Positions 16,978 through 25,527 are shown, numbered from the stretch's first letter. The stretch: 64,000 nt of DNA from an uncultured Lachnospiraceae bacterium (GCA_944381375.1 CALWKX010000022.1:62001-126000); one strand, 5' to 3'. The notes: generated from the letters alone by a model not told the origin. Numbers and translations are program-made.

Positions 16978-17006
16978 TTGCTTTAATCATCAACACATGC
17001 TAACAT
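16978..17006 (+). promoter_or_regulatory. Possible promoter of the HPr-like gene
   Basis: TTGCTT (16978-16983), 17 bases, TAACAT (17001-17006). The match is moderate and the position, 40 bases before the ATG, is plausible. Confidence 0.35.
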
Positions 17007-17045
17007 AAAATAAACCTTGCATTATAAAACAAGAGGGAAATAAAA

Positions 17046-17357
17046 ATGATAGAAAGAATTGTAATACTCAAAAACATACCGTTAAGCTATGGAGCTAGCG
17101 CTTCAATGGTAGCGTGTTTATTGAAACGCAAAATGAATAACTTTGAGAGTGATTGTATTATTTCAGCGGGAGATTTTGTAACGGACATACGCAATGAAAA
17201 CTCCATACTAAGTCTATTTGACAGGCTTGAAGACGGGAGTGAAATCAATATTTGCGTAGTAGGAAGCGATGAAGAAAAAGCAATAAAAGCGCTGATTGAA
17301 TTTTTGGAGGAATACTGCGGAGAAGATGGCGTACCGACGTATTTCAATCAGTTTTAA
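17046..17357 (+). CDS. HPr-like protein lacking the active-site histidine
   Basis: A 103-residue protein with the length, secondary-structure pattern and C-terminal half of phosphocarrier HPr, such as EINICVVGSDEEKAIKALIEFLEE. The usual G-(I/L)-H-A-R-P site is replaced by LSYGASASM, so His15 is absent. The serine corresponding to regulatory Ser46 appears kept (Ser53 in NENSIL). It should not carry phosphate in the sugar phosphotransferase chain; a regulatory role like Bacillus Crh, which also lacks His15, is possible. It has no PTS neighbours and is convergent with the antiporter operon. GAGGG precedes the ATG. Confidence 0.7.
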   Translation: MIERIVILKNIPLSYGASASMVACLLKRKMNNFESDCIISAGDFVTDIRNENSILSLFDRLEDGSEINICVVGSDEEKAIKALIEFLEEYCGEDGVPTYFNQF

Positions 17358-17721
17358 GACAAGATAGAATTTGATGTTCAGCAACAGACGAAATATCGTT
17401 ATTTCTGATTAATGAAGTCTAAAAATCCCGTATTTAAAAAAAAAGCAATTCTGAAAAACGCACACGGGCGGGCGCGGCAGGCCGCGAAGCGGCCCATAAG
17501 CGGCGAAGCCGCTTATGCCAAAGCTTAAGGGGTCCCTTAAGCTTTGGCCGCGCCCGCCTGCGCTGCGGTTGTTGTTACGCGACACAACGCGGATATAACT
17601 TTCTTTCAATTTCCACATCATCTATTTATTATCAGAAAACGCATAAAGCGTTTTTACACCTGTTTTGCCGCACGTATACAACAAATTCCTTTTAAATTAT
17701 AAAGCCGCGCTTTTGTTGCAG
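17358..17721. other. Convergent intergenic region with cloverleaf copy 2
   Basis: Between the HPr-like gene and the end of the antiporter operon. It holds cloverleaf copy 2 and an extra hairpin AAACGC/GCGTTT at 17637-17653. A minus-strand open frame of 70 codons across the repeat is not a credible gene. Confidence 0.7.
17467..17558. repeat. Three-armed cloverleaf repeat, copy 2
   Basis: Outer stem GGCGGGCGCGG (17467-17477) with CCGCGCCCGCC (17548-17558). Arms: GGCCGC/GCGGCC (17480-17494), CATAAGCGGC/GCCGCTTATG (17495-17517) and CCAAAGCTTAAGGG/CCCTTAAGCTTTGG (17518-17547). It is nearly identical to copy 3 at 37613, with sequence similarity extending about 25 bases to the right and less to the left. 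Confidence 0.9.
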
Positions 17722-19674
17722 TCAGCTTAAAATCATACACAAAAGAACGACTAAAAGTCCCGCCGAAAACATCAATAAACTGGATGTAACAGTATCAAGC
17801 ATGGCGTTTTGCCCCACAGCATGACTGTTGGTTCCTTCTTTTTGGCTTGATGTAAAATACACTTCATTTTTCAAAAACCGGTATAAAAGTATTCCGAGAG
17901 CGGCAATACTGTCAACAAGCCTATCCAAAAAACGGCATATAACGGACAATATCATTGGTATAATCTTCGTTGCCAAAGGTCTGTAAAATTCAAGCTCAAT
18001 ATCGGTCCACTCCGGCAGTGCGTTGATATAATAACTGCGGCTTTCAGAATATTTTTTTACAAGCAGCGTTCTGACAATGCCGAAATATACCACAAGTCCA
18101 ATAGCTACTGATATTATTACTCCTTTAAGACATATAAATGATAAATAATGTATCTCATGGCTCAGCACATCAGCATGCATAAACGAAAGACACGCTTCGC
18201 CTATTTTTTCGTACAGTTTTTTTGGCATTACTCCGAATACAACAAGCATAAGCGCAGGCGCGGCAATGCTGACAGCGCTTAACGGCCTTATGTATTTTCT
18301 ATTTGAGAAACTTTGAATACTGTCTGAAGAAGGCTTTTGTATAAATACAGCGACAAATACTTTCAACATATACGCCGCTGTTAAACCTCCCGTAAATAAA
18401 AATACATATTCGGAAAGACGATAATACCACTCAAGCCCGCTGCCCGCAGCAATAACGATTTGTTCCACAATACTCTCATGCAGCATTGTCTTGCTGATAT
18501 AGCCGCTCGTACCGGGGATTCCCATCAATGAAAGCCCTCCCAAAGCAAACACCAAAAACAATAAGGGCTTATTCCTGCCATATCCTTTTATTTCATTTAA
18601 ATTCAATTCATGCGTATTCAAATATATAATTCCTGCCGCCATAAAAAGCGCAAGTTTAACAAGCGTATGGTTTACCATATGAAGACTCGTGCCATAAGCC
18701 GCCAAAGCATTGTGATGCCCAAGTATGCACTGCATGGCTATACCTGTAGTAATAAAACCGCTTTGCGATACCGAAGAGCAAGCCAAAGTTCGCTTTATAT
18801 CTACAGAAAAAAGCGCAAGTAAAGCGCCAAGAAGCATAGTAGCCAAACCAAACGCAAGAAGTATATTCCCCCACAGCGCATCATATCGCAATACTTCACA
18901 AGATAGTATTAGCATACCGAAAAAACCTGTTTTTATCATAATGCCGGAAAGCAGAGCTGAAGCCGGAGCCGGAGCGACAGGATGAGCCTTAGGCAGCCAT
19001 ACATGCATTGGGAATGTTCCAGCTTTCGTCGCAAACCCGAAAGCCATCAGAGCGCAGGCCGCATAAATTTTGTTTTTATTCTCATATGCACTCGCCGCCG
19101 CATATATTTCGTTTATTTCCACAGTACCCAGCATACTGTAAAGCATCAAAATGCCAAACAGCAGAACAAGGCCGCTCAATACGCTGATATATAAATACAC
19201 ATTGGCCGCTTCCTTTGTCTTGAGCTTTTCTTCATGCGCGACAAGCGCGAAAGAGGACAGCGACATGATTTCAAAGAAGATAAAAGTCGTTACAAGATCT
19301 GCGGATAAGAACACTCCGCTCGTCGCAGAAAGCGTAATCAACATAAAAAAGTAATATCTGTTGCGATTTCTGTAATGAGCAAAATATTCCATACCGAAAA
19401 CACTCGCAAGGAACCAGCCTAAGCACGTCAGCACAATATACACATAGCGAAATCCGCTCAAAGTAAGATTAATACCAAAGCCCATTACCATTTCTATGCA
19501 CAAAAAAGCAGTATCAACTTCTTTGTAAAGCATCACAGCAAATACAAGCTGTATAAACGTTATGCCTATAACAAATATATTCCTTAATTTCTTATTTTTC
19601 AGACCTGTCAGATACGATATGAAGGCTCCTGCCAAAGGCCATACTATCAGAGCCGCCATGATGAATTTGCCCAT
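17722..19674 (-). CDS. Large antiporter-like subunit (NuoL/MrpD family), third copy in the Mrp/Mbh cluster
   Basis: Multi-pass membrane protein of 650 residues in the proton-conducting family of complex I and Mrp antiporters. The key glutamate is in FIFFEIMSLSSFAL and the key lysine in FATKAGTFPMHVWLPKAHPVAPAPASA (cut here for length). The longer C-terminal part after about residue 500 adds transmembrane segments. It is the last gene of the operon. No hydrogenase or quinone-module gene follows it. The exact transported ion is not visible from the sequence. Confidence 0.85.
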   Translation of the reverse strand: MGKFIMAALIVWPLAGAFISYLTGLKNKKLRNIFVIGITFIQLVFAVMLYKEVDTAFLCIEMVMGFGINLTLSGFRYVYIVLTCLGWFLASVFGMEYFAHYRNRNRYYFFMLITLSATSGVFLSADLVTTFIFFEIMSLSSFALVAHEEKLKTKEAANVYLYISVLSGLVLLFGILMLYSMLGTVEINEIYAAASAYENKNKIYAACALMAFGFATKAGTFPMHVWLPKAHPVAPAPASALLSGIMIKTGFFGMLILSCEVLRYDALWGNILLAFGLATMLLGALLALFSVDIKRTLACSSVSQSGFITTGIAMQCILGHHNALAAYGTSLHMVNHTLVKLALFMAAGIIYLNTHELNLNEIKGYGRNKPLLFLVFALGGLSLMGIPGTSGYISKTMLHESIVEQIVIAAGSGLEWYYRLSEYVFLFTGGLTAAYMLKVFVAVFIQKPSSDSIQSFSNRKYIRPLSAVSIAAPALMLVVFGVMPKKLYEKIGEACLSFMHADVLSHEIHYLSFICLKGVIISVAIGLVVYFGIVRTLLVKKYSESRSYYINALPEWTDIELEFYRPLATKIIPMILSVICRFLDRLVDSIAALGILLYRFLKNEVYFTSSQKEGTNSHAVGQNAMLDTVTSSLLMFSAGLLVVLLCMILS

Positions 19675-19698
19675 TCACATTTTCCTTTAAATCTAAAT

Positions 19699-21168
19699 CT
19701 AAAATATCCTTAACGCCAAAGTCTGCGCTAACGAAATAAGCATATGCGGGTACACAGCGATAGCTATCCCGGCTAAAGTTAAAACTACGGGAGAAAATTT
19801 CATAATAAATCCAACGTCTATTTTCTTTAAGCTGCGGTACTCGTAATCGTCTCCAGGGAAAAAACCGTTGACCGAAACCGGAAGAAGGTACCCTGCCGTA
19901 AACAAAGCGCTGAGCATTAAAAGCGCCGAAGCAATATAACCTATAATTTCCGAAGAAAAGCTCAAAGCCCCCATTACGAGATAGCCTTTGCTCACAAAAC
20001 CGCCCATCGGAGGAATTCCTATAAGCGACAAAGACGCCGCGGCAAAACAAAGCATAGTCGTTTTCATCTCCTTGCCAATGCCGCGCATATCATTCACATC
20101 CGTTTTTCCTGTTTGCGTTATTATGGAACCGGCGCACATAAATAGCACGCTTTTAGCAATCCCATGAAATATTACTTGCAGCAGTGCCGCGGCAAAAGCC
20201 GTTTCGTTCAAAAGGAAGATTCCCAACAAAACATAGGAAACCTGACTTATAGATGAATAAGCCAGCCGCTTTTTCAGCTTGAACGTGCGAAAAGCAATTA
20301 CAGAACCTATCAGAATCGAAGCCATCGCAAGTATAATAAGCGTTGTTTGAACCCATTCGCCGCGTACAAAATCAACTCCTACCACATAAAAAGTAGTGCG
20401 GATTATAGCAAAAACGCCCATTTTTGTAATAACGCCGGATAAGACTGCCGAGGCGGGAGAAGGCGCCTGAGGGTGCGCTGCCGTAAGCCATGAATGAAGA
20501 GGGAAAAGTCCGGCCTTGCATCCAAACCCGATAATCGTTATGAAATACACTGCAAGCAGCATGTTTTTATTTTCGAAAGCGGCTGCACTTAATACGCCTG
20601 AAACGCTAAAAGTTGTACCGGCGCTGTAATTATAAAAATAAAATATTCCGATAAGCGCTAATGCCGCCCCTATAAAAGAATATATAAGATATTTTTTACC
20701 TGCGGCTATTGCTTCGCCAGTCTGCTCGTGCATGACAAGAGGAAAAGACAAAAGAGTCATGGCTTCGTAAAATATATACAACGTGAAAAGATTGGCCGAA
20801 AACACAATGCCGTTTATTACGCCTAAGGTCATCAGATAAAACACATAAAAACGCTTTTGCTTTGCATCATGACTCATGTATCCAAAAGAATATATGCCGG
20901 CCAAGAGCCATATACTGCATGAGAATACTGAAAAGAATATACTCAGCTCATCAACAGAAAATGCTATTGTCAAAGAGCTGGTAACGCTCAAAACAGTAAA
21001 GCTGGATTTCCCGCCTATTGCGCAGAATACTGACGCAGCGGCTGTTGCAGCCAATACTATCAGAATATATATATTTCTTTTTTTATCGCTTTTGAATTTT
21101 GCAAATACTGCGCCGAATGAGCCTGATACAGGCACAACAACTGCACATAAAGCTGCTATATAACTCAT
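19699..21168 (-). CDS. Large antiporter-like subunit (NuoM/MrpD family), second copy
   Basis: A 489-residue protein with about 14 transmembrane helices. The conserved glutamate lies in TLYIFYEAMTLLSFPLVM and the conserved lysine in FGCKAGLFPLHSWLTAAHP, with SPASAVLSGVITKMG following. It sits 18 bp after the first large subunit and 24 bp before the third. The three copies differ in sequence and so probably hold distinct places in one membrane arm rather than being redundant. Confidence 0.87.
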   Translation of the reverse strand: MSYIAALCAVVVPVSGSFGAVFAKFKSDKKRNIYILIVLAATAAASVFCAIGGKSSFTVLSVTSSLTIAFSVDELSIFFSVFSCSIWLLAGIYSFGYMSHDAKQKRFYVFYLMTLGVINGIVFSANLFTLYIFYEAMTLLSFPLVMHEQTGEAIAAGKKYLIYSFIGAALALIGIFYFYNYSAGTTFSVSGVLSAAAFENKNMLLAVYFITIIGFGCKAGLFPLHSWLTAAHPQAPSPASAVLSGVITKMGVFAIIRTTFYVVGVDFVRGEWVQTTLIILAMASILIGSVIAFRTFKLKKRLAYSSISQVSYVLLGIFLLNETAFAAALLQVIFHGIAKSVLFMCAGSIITQTGKTDVNDMRGIGKEMKTTMLCFAAASLSLIGIPPMGGFVSKGYLVMGALSFSSEIIGYIASALLMLSALFTAGYLLPVSVNGFFPGDDYEYRSLKKIDVGFIMKFSPVVLTLAGIAIAVYPHMLISLAQTLALRIF

Positions 21169-21186
21169 AAATACTCCTTTGACAGC

Positions 21187-22680
21187 CTATCCAATAAGAT
21201 CGGCAAGCCCTGTGTTAATAAGGGCGGAAAGAGGCGCGCTGAATAAACCCATAAGCACTATCACTAATGTAAGCACTATTTGAGACCATATCTCCTTGAA
21301 CGGCGCCTGTGAAGTGAATTTTTCAGCGGTCCGTGCCTCTTTGCTGAAACAGCCTCTTATTATCGGAGGGAAATAATACGATGCGTTCAGCAAAGTAGAA
21401 AGAGTTAGCGCTATTATCAAAACCCTGTTTTCACCGTCTATCGCCGCCTGAGCAAGATTCCACTTGCTTATAAAACCCATAAGCAAAGGTATGCCTATCA
21501 TCGACAATGCGCATATTACGAACATTGCCATAGTGACAGGCATTTTAGGCCCTATATCGCGCATTTTTCTCAAATCTCTCGTTTTTGAATATGAAATCAT
21601 ATTCCCCGCTATAAGAAACATATCAGCTTTTGTAACCGCATGAGTGATTATATGGTAAACTGCCGCTGCAAGTCCCAACGGGCTTGCAAGCCCTATGCCT
21701 GCATAAATATAGCCTATTTGAGATATAGACGAACAGGCTATCATTTTTTTGATGTCAGTCTGGCGCATTGCTTTTACGGAACCATAAATCATAGCGATTA
21801 CGCCAAAGACAAAAAGTACATTTGATATATTTGTTTCTCTTATGAATTCTATGCCGAAAACTCTGTAGAAAACTTTTATGAGCAACACTATGTAACCTTT
21901 AGTGATAAGGCTCGAAAGAATAGCGCTCGAAGTGACGGTAGCGGCGCTTGAAGCCTTTGGAAGCCATGCATGAAACGGGAAAAGCGCGCTTTTAACAGTA
22001 AGCCCCACGCACATCATACCCGCAGCTACCAAAACAGGAAGCCTATAGGAGCCCGATTCCCAAAGCAACTGTATGCTTTCAAACAAATAAAGCATATTAA
22101 GATGCCCTGTAACTGTATAAAGTATTGCTATCGAAAATAGTATCAGTCCTGAGGCAAGCATACTGACGATAAAATACCTGACGGTAGCCAGATACGTATC
22201 GTCCTTTTCTTTGGCCATTACTATAAAAAATGCCCCGACAGTATTTATTTCTATAAAGACATAGCAAGTAAAAATATCATTTGAGTAAATAATTGCCAGC
22301 ATAGACGCCAAAAGCAAATCAAGCATCATATAGTAGTACTGCGATGTTTTGTTTTCTAGATCATATTTTAAGTCTTTAAGCCCTCCGAATACGGAAAAAA
22401 GCATAACAAACGCAAACACGCTGGCCATGACAGACTCGAACACACCGCATTTCAGCTCATTTCCCCACGGGGCGCTGAAATACCCAGCCTGATAAATAAA
22501 GACTTCATTGCTCGGCACAATACATACGCTCAGTATCACGCTTGCAAGCAGCACTGTTGCTATAAGAGAGGTTGTAATAACAGCGGCGCATTTTTTATTT
22601 TTTATCAAAGGAGTGATAATGGCGGCGGCAAGCGAAATAAGAATACTAAACAAAGGAATATTTTTGTACCATTCAAGCAT
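21187..22680 (-). CDS. Large antiporter-like subunit (MrpD/MbhH family), first copy
   Basis: A 497-residue polytopic membrane protein. It has the channel glutamate in FTCYVFIEINTVGAFF and the lysine in LTVKSALFPFHAWLPKA, with SSAILSSLITKGY after it. It overlaps the preceding mrpC-like gene by 8 bp. The position right after the C subunit is that of MrpD in Mrp clusters and MbhH in Mbh clusters, so of the three this copy is the likely positional orthologue. Confidence 0.88.
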   Translation of the reverse strand: MLEWYKNIPLFSILISLAAAIITPLIKNKKCAAVITTSLIATVLLASVILSVCIVPSNEVFIYQAGYFSAPWGNELKCGVFESVMASVFAFVMLFSVFGGLKDLKYDLENKTSQYYYMMLDLLLASMLAIIYSNDIFTCYVFIEINTVGAFFIVMAKEKDDTYLATVRYFIVSMLASGLILFSIAILYTVTGHLNMLYLFESIQLLWESGSYRLPVLVAAGMMCVGLTVKSALFPFHAWLPKASSAATVTSSAILSSLITKGYIVLLIKVFYRVFGIEFIRETNISNVLFVFGVIAMIYGSVKAMRQTDIKKMIACSSISQIGYIYAGIGLASPLGLAAAVYHIITHAVTKADMFLIAGNMISYSKTRDLRKMRDIGPKMPVTMAMFVICALSMIGIPLLMGFISKWNLAQAAIDGENRVLIIALTLSTLLNASYYFPPIIRGCFSKEARTAEKFTSQAPFKEIWSQIVLTLVIVLMGLFSAPLSALINTGLADLIG

Positions 22681-23062
22681 TGCCGCTTTCTCCTTGTTTT
22701 TTTTCGTTTCTTACAATCAAAGTAAGCTCGTCGATGTTTACTGTACCGTATTTTTTATAAAGCCTCTGTGTCAACGCCAGGGCAAACGCAGTAACGCTTA
22801 CTGATACGACTATACCCGTAAGAACGAGTCCTGATGGAACAGGGTTTACATATACGTTTGACACATTGCCCGGCTCTATTATCGGCTCGATACCGCCGTT
22901 TACATATCCCTGCACTGCCAAAAACAAAAAAACAGCAGTATCCATAATATTGAGTCCGACTATTTTTTTTATCATATTGCGGCTTAACAAAAGCATCAGA
23001 AAACCTACCGCAAATAAGATCACAGAAAAATAAGAGTGATAATGCATTAAAAAATCAATCAA
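22673..23062 (-). CDS. mrpC: MrpC/NuoK-like antiporter subunit
   Basis: A 129-residue membrane protein with three hydrophobic segments. ILFAVGFLMLLLSRNMIKKIVGLNIMDTAVFLFL (shortened: RNMIKKIVGLNIMDTAV) is typical of NuoK/MrpC, followed by PSGLVLTGIVVSVSVTAFALAL near the C-terminus. It overlaps the B-like subunit by 8 bp and the first large subunit by 8 bp, so all are translationally coupled. Confidence 0.88.
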   Translation of the reverse strand: MIDFLMHYHSYFSVILFAVGFLMLLLSRNMIKKIVGLNIMDTAVFLFLAVQGYVNGGIEPIIEPGNVSNVYVNPVPSGLVLTGIVVSVSVTAFALALTQRLYKKYGTVNIDELTLIVRNEKKQGESGNA

Positions 23063-23501
23063 TACGACCTCCCCAATGGCTGAACAAAGAATACAGCAAA
23101 TAGATCATATCCGATACGACAAGCGCAATACAAATATTTACAGGCAATATCAGACCTGCGCTGAGTATGTTGCCGGGAGAGCCTAAAGGTATAACTGATT
23201 CATATCCATTGGCTCCAAGGAAAAACACTGCGCCTTTTAAAGCAAGATAAATAATCAGTGATACTGACATTGTTATTACGCAGCCTCTGAAAGTGAAAAA
23301 CTTATCGGATATTTTGCTTCCGAAAGCTATATTAAACAATATAAAGCCGACTCCTATGATAACGCCGCCTGCAAAGCCTCCTCCTGGAGATAAATGCCCG
23401 TTGAGAACAATGTATATACCGTACAAAAATATAATTGGTATGATAAAAGCGGCCACTGAACGAAGGATTTTGAATTCTCCCTGTTTGTTGAGGTTTTTCA
23501 T
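23055..23501 (-). CDS. mrpB: MrpB-like antiporter subunit
   Basis: A 148-residue membrane protein with four hydrophobic segments. The motif YIVLNGHLSPGGGFAGGVI near residue 27 is the hallmark of MnhB/MrpB. It overlaps the D/E fusion gene upstream by 4 bp and mrpC downstream by 8 bp. Order and overlap place it in the Mrp/Mbh membrane module. Confidence 0.9.
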   Translation of the reverse strand: MKNLNKQGEFKILRSVAAFIIPIIFLYGIYIVLNGHLSPGGGFAGGVIIGVGFILFNIAFGSKISDKFFTFRGCVITMSVSLIIYLALKGAVFFLGANGYESVIPLGSPGNILSAGLILPVNICIALVVSDMIYLLYSLFSHWGGRID

Positions 23502-24235
23502 TCGAACTTCTCCCGGCTGTAGCGTTTTTTGTCCCCTTCGGTAGTCTCTGCTTTTAGAAGATAAACTACCGCAACTGTAGCTGTAAACAGCATAGTGGTT
23601 TCAGCGAACGTATCTAAAGAACGGTAATCCAATATCATGCCTGTAACAGCGTTGAGAGCTCCTGTTTGCTCGACGGATTTTTCTATGTACATTTTGGAGA
23701 CTTCATTATTGGCAGGATTCTGAGGATCTCCGAACGCAGGAAGCTGAGAACACATGACAAGCATAACCGCGACAACCCCTAAAAAAGCCAGGGCTGCGGC
23801 TATTCTGCCCAATCGGTTGACAAGAGTCATATTCACGTTTATTTTGCCGCTTCTGCCTATTATCACTTCTTTTTCGCCTTTTTTTACGGGATAATTTTTG
23901 ACTGTATCTGCGCTTAATTCGCCTTTGAACCAAAGCGCAACGGCTTTAAGCTTATTCTTGGTGTTTTCTTCAATATGACTGTTCTTCGTTTTGTGCAGAG
24001 GAATAGCCTTTATTCTGTTCATAGTCAAAAAGAACAGTATCATGGATATTCCCACGTCTACCGCCGCTTTGGTAATTGCCAAATCAGGAGCGCGCAATGT
24101 AAAGAGGACGCAAGCCATTATTATGCTATATGGCATATAAATTAAAAGTGAAGCAAGCACGTTTTTTGAACAGGCGCTGGCAATGCTGAATATAACAAGC
24201 AAAACAAGAAGAGTTATTTCGAAGAACGTTGACAA
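23498..24235 (-). CDS. MbhD-MbhE fusion (C-terminal MrpA equivalent, DUF4040)
   Basis: A 245-residue protein made of two parts. Residues 1-75 resemble MbhD/DUF4040, with FTLRAPDLAITKAAVDVGIS. After a charged linker of about 75 residues, residues 150-235 resemble MbhE, with FGDPQNPANNEVS, TGALNAVTGMILDYRSLDT and MLFTATVAVVYLL. In Bacillus-type Mrp these parts form the C-terminus of MrpA; in archaeal Mbh they are separate. Here they are fused to each other without the NuoL-like part. It overlaps mrpG by 22 bp. Confidence 0.82.
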   Translation of the reverse strand: MSTFFEITLLVLLVIFSIASACSKNVLASLLIYMPYSIIMACVLFTLRAPDLAITKAAVDVGISMILFFLTMNRIKAIPLHKTKNSHIEENTKNKLKAVALWFKGELSADTVKNYPVKKGEKEVIIGRSGKINVNMTLVNRLGRIAAALAFLGVVAVMLVMCSQLPAFGDPQNPANNEVSKMYIEKSVEQTGALNAVTGMILDYRSLDTFAETTMLFTATVAVVYLLKAETTEGDKKRYSREKFE

Positions 24236-24546
24236 TCAATCACCTCATATTCCTTAGGATTATCGCCTGAGAGTATTTCGGCTTTTGTGATCATTACAGA
24301 AATCACAGGATTTGTGATCCACATAAAAAACAATATAACTATAAGCTTAAGCGTACTGAAAGAAAATCCGGATATGATAATAAGGCCTATTATAATCAAA
24401 AGCATCGCCAGCGTATCGCAAAAAGCGGTAACATGCAGACGGTTGATGACGTAATTCATTTTATATATGCCTTTTACACCTGTTGCAAAAACAAACATAC
24501 CGCCAAGAATAAATACGGTTGCAATAACAGCGCGAAGCATGATCAA
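24214..24546 (-). CDS. mrpG: MrpG-like antiporter subunit
   Basis: A 110-residue membrane protein with three hydrophobic segments. YKMNYVINRLHVTAFCDTLAML and ITNPVISVMITKAE match MrpG/MnhG, where the first region normally reads as MpD-x-YxRxH. It overlaps mrpF by 4 bp (ATGA) and extends 22 bp into the next gene. Confidence 0.86.
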   Translation of the reverse strand: MIMLRAVIATVFILGGMFVFATGVKGIYKMNYVINRLHVTAFCDTLAMLLIIIGLIIISGFSFSTLKLIVILFFMWITNPVISVMITKAEILSGDNPKEYEVIDCQRSSK

Positions 24547-24875
24547 TCTCCTTTTTTGTAAGGCATACCGGCCTTGTTATTCATATTTTTTTCGTTTCTC
24601 AGGTTTCTTGTATAGATTGCACAGAGCGTGCTGACCGCAAGAAAATTCAAAAGCGCATAAACCAAAGCTATATCAAGCAAAGAGGGGTAATCAAAGCATA
24701 CGGATATGATCAGAAGAAGCGCAATAACCATAACGCCGATCAAATTGCCGGCAACGATCCGGTCAGTAAAGCGCGGTCCTATGATAATGCGCGCTATGCA
24801 AAACGGAGTCGCCAAAGCGAAAAAAACCGTGGCGGCGTTTGCCGCTATTTTAAGATAAGCGCTTACGTCAGACAT
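24543..24875 (-). CDS. mrpF: MrpF-like antiporter subunit
   Basis: A 110-residue membrane protein with three hydrophobic segments. ARIIIGPRFTDRIVAGNLIG is the MrpF/MnhF signature (usually GPt-x-DRi-a-n), followed by LLDIALVYALLNFLAVS. It overlaps mrpE by 8 bp. The charged C-terminus is longer than usual. Confidence 0.88.
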   Translation of the reverse strand: MSDVSAYLKIAANAATVFFALATPFCIARIIIGPRFTDRIVAGNLIGVMVIALLLIISVCFDYPSLLDIALVYALLNFLAVSTLCAIYTRNLRNEKNMNNKAGMPYKKGD

Positions 24876-25338
24876 TAAGCGTATCCTCCATTTTTTTCAG
24901 CATTTTTACATAAGGAAGCTTTTCCATATCTATTATGGAATGTGAATCAATGACATGAACCAGAAGCTTGCCTTCTTTTGATTCCGCTGTAATCGTGCCA
25001 GGAGTAAGCGTTATTGAATTTGCAAGCACCACTTTAGCGGCGGTTGTTTTCAAAGGAGAATCAAAGCTTAAAAGCTTTGGGCTTACTTGCGCGTTTTTAT
25101 CACGCACTACATGAATCATATGAAGACTTGCTTTGGTGATCTCAAAAATGAGTACAAAAACATAAGCTATAGCCTGCAGCAGAATTAAAACGCTTTTCAA
25201 GCCGCTGTTGAGTCCATAACCGAAAGCCTTGCGTATGAAGAGCATAATCGCGGCAACTACAAAAAGACCAATTATAGCTACTTCTAAAGTAATCCGTCCG
25301 TTAAACACGAACCATAGCGCATATAGGAATACTGACAT
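24868..25338 (-). CDS. mrpE: MrpE-like antiporter subunit, first gene of the cluster
   Basis: A 156-residue protein with an N-terminal pair of membrane segments and a cytoplasmic C-terminal half. LANSITLTPGTITAE near residues 105-119 is the MrpE/MnhE signature, followed by LLVHVIDSHS. It opens a nine-gene minus-strand operon with overlapping genes, and a good promoter lies 25-50 bases upstream. Confidence 0.9.
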   Translation of the reverse strand: MSVFLYALWFVFNGRITLEVAIIGLFVVAAIMLFIRKAFGYGLNSGLKSVLILLQAIAYVFVLIFEITKASLHMIHVVRDKNAQVSPKLLSFDSPLKTTAAKVVLANSITLTPGTITAESKEGKLLVHVIDSHSIIDMEKLPYVKMLKKMEDTLNV

Positions 25339-25361
25339 ATTTTTCTTTCAAGAGTTGTTTG

Positions 25362-25390
25362 ATTATAAGAATATCATAATTTTTATACAA
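25362..25390 (-). promoter_or_regulatory. Promoter of the Mrp/Mbh-type operon
   Basis: On the minus strand TTGTAT (25390-25385), 17 bases, TATAAT (25367-25362). The start of transcription would be near 25355, giving a very short leader before the mrpE ATG at 25338. Confidence 0.65.
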
Positions 25391-25412
25391 AATCTATAGC
25401 ATTTGTATAAAA
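25381..25412. promoter_or_regulatory. 11-bp inverted repeat over the -35 of the antiporter promoter
   Basis: TTTTATACAAA (25381-25391) and TTTGTATAAAA (25402-25412) are exact reverse complements around 10 bases. The left half contains the -35 hexamer. This is the geometry of an operator for a dimeric regulator binding two helical turns. Confidence 0.6.
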
Positions 25413-25432
25413 ATGTGATTTTAATAAAACGG

Positions 25433-25527
25433 CGCGCTGAAAAAGCGCAAATCTATATGATTTGCGCTTTTAGGGGCGTAAGCCCCTAAAGGGCGAAGCT
25501 TAAACATAAGCGAAGCCCTCGAGCGCG
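25433..25527. repeat. Three-armed repeat, degenerate cloverleaf, copy 6
   Basis: Weak outer stem CGCGCT/AGCGCG (25433-25438 with 25522-25527). Inside are a 13-bp arm AAAAGCGCAAATC/GATTTGCGCTTTT (25441-25471), AGGGGC/GCCCCT with a GTAA loop (25472-25487) and an imperfect arm AGGGC/GCCCT (25490-25519). It lies between the helicase gene and the antiporter promoter. The architecture matches the other copies but the sequence does not. Confidence 0.6.

Noticed and set aside
17409-17621. 70-codon minus-strand open frame
   Set aside because: It runs across cloverleaf copy 2 and its residues reflect the palindrome. No ribosome binding site or family resemblance. The same holds for the 95-codon frame at 46206-46493 across copy 4 and the frame at 6816-7079 across copy 1.
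17722-25338. Complete energy-converting hydrogenase (Ech/Mbh) operon
   Set aside because: No [NiFe] hydrogenase large or small subunit, no NuoB/C/D-like or ferredoxin-like gene is found in or next to the cluster, so only the membrane antiporter module is supported.
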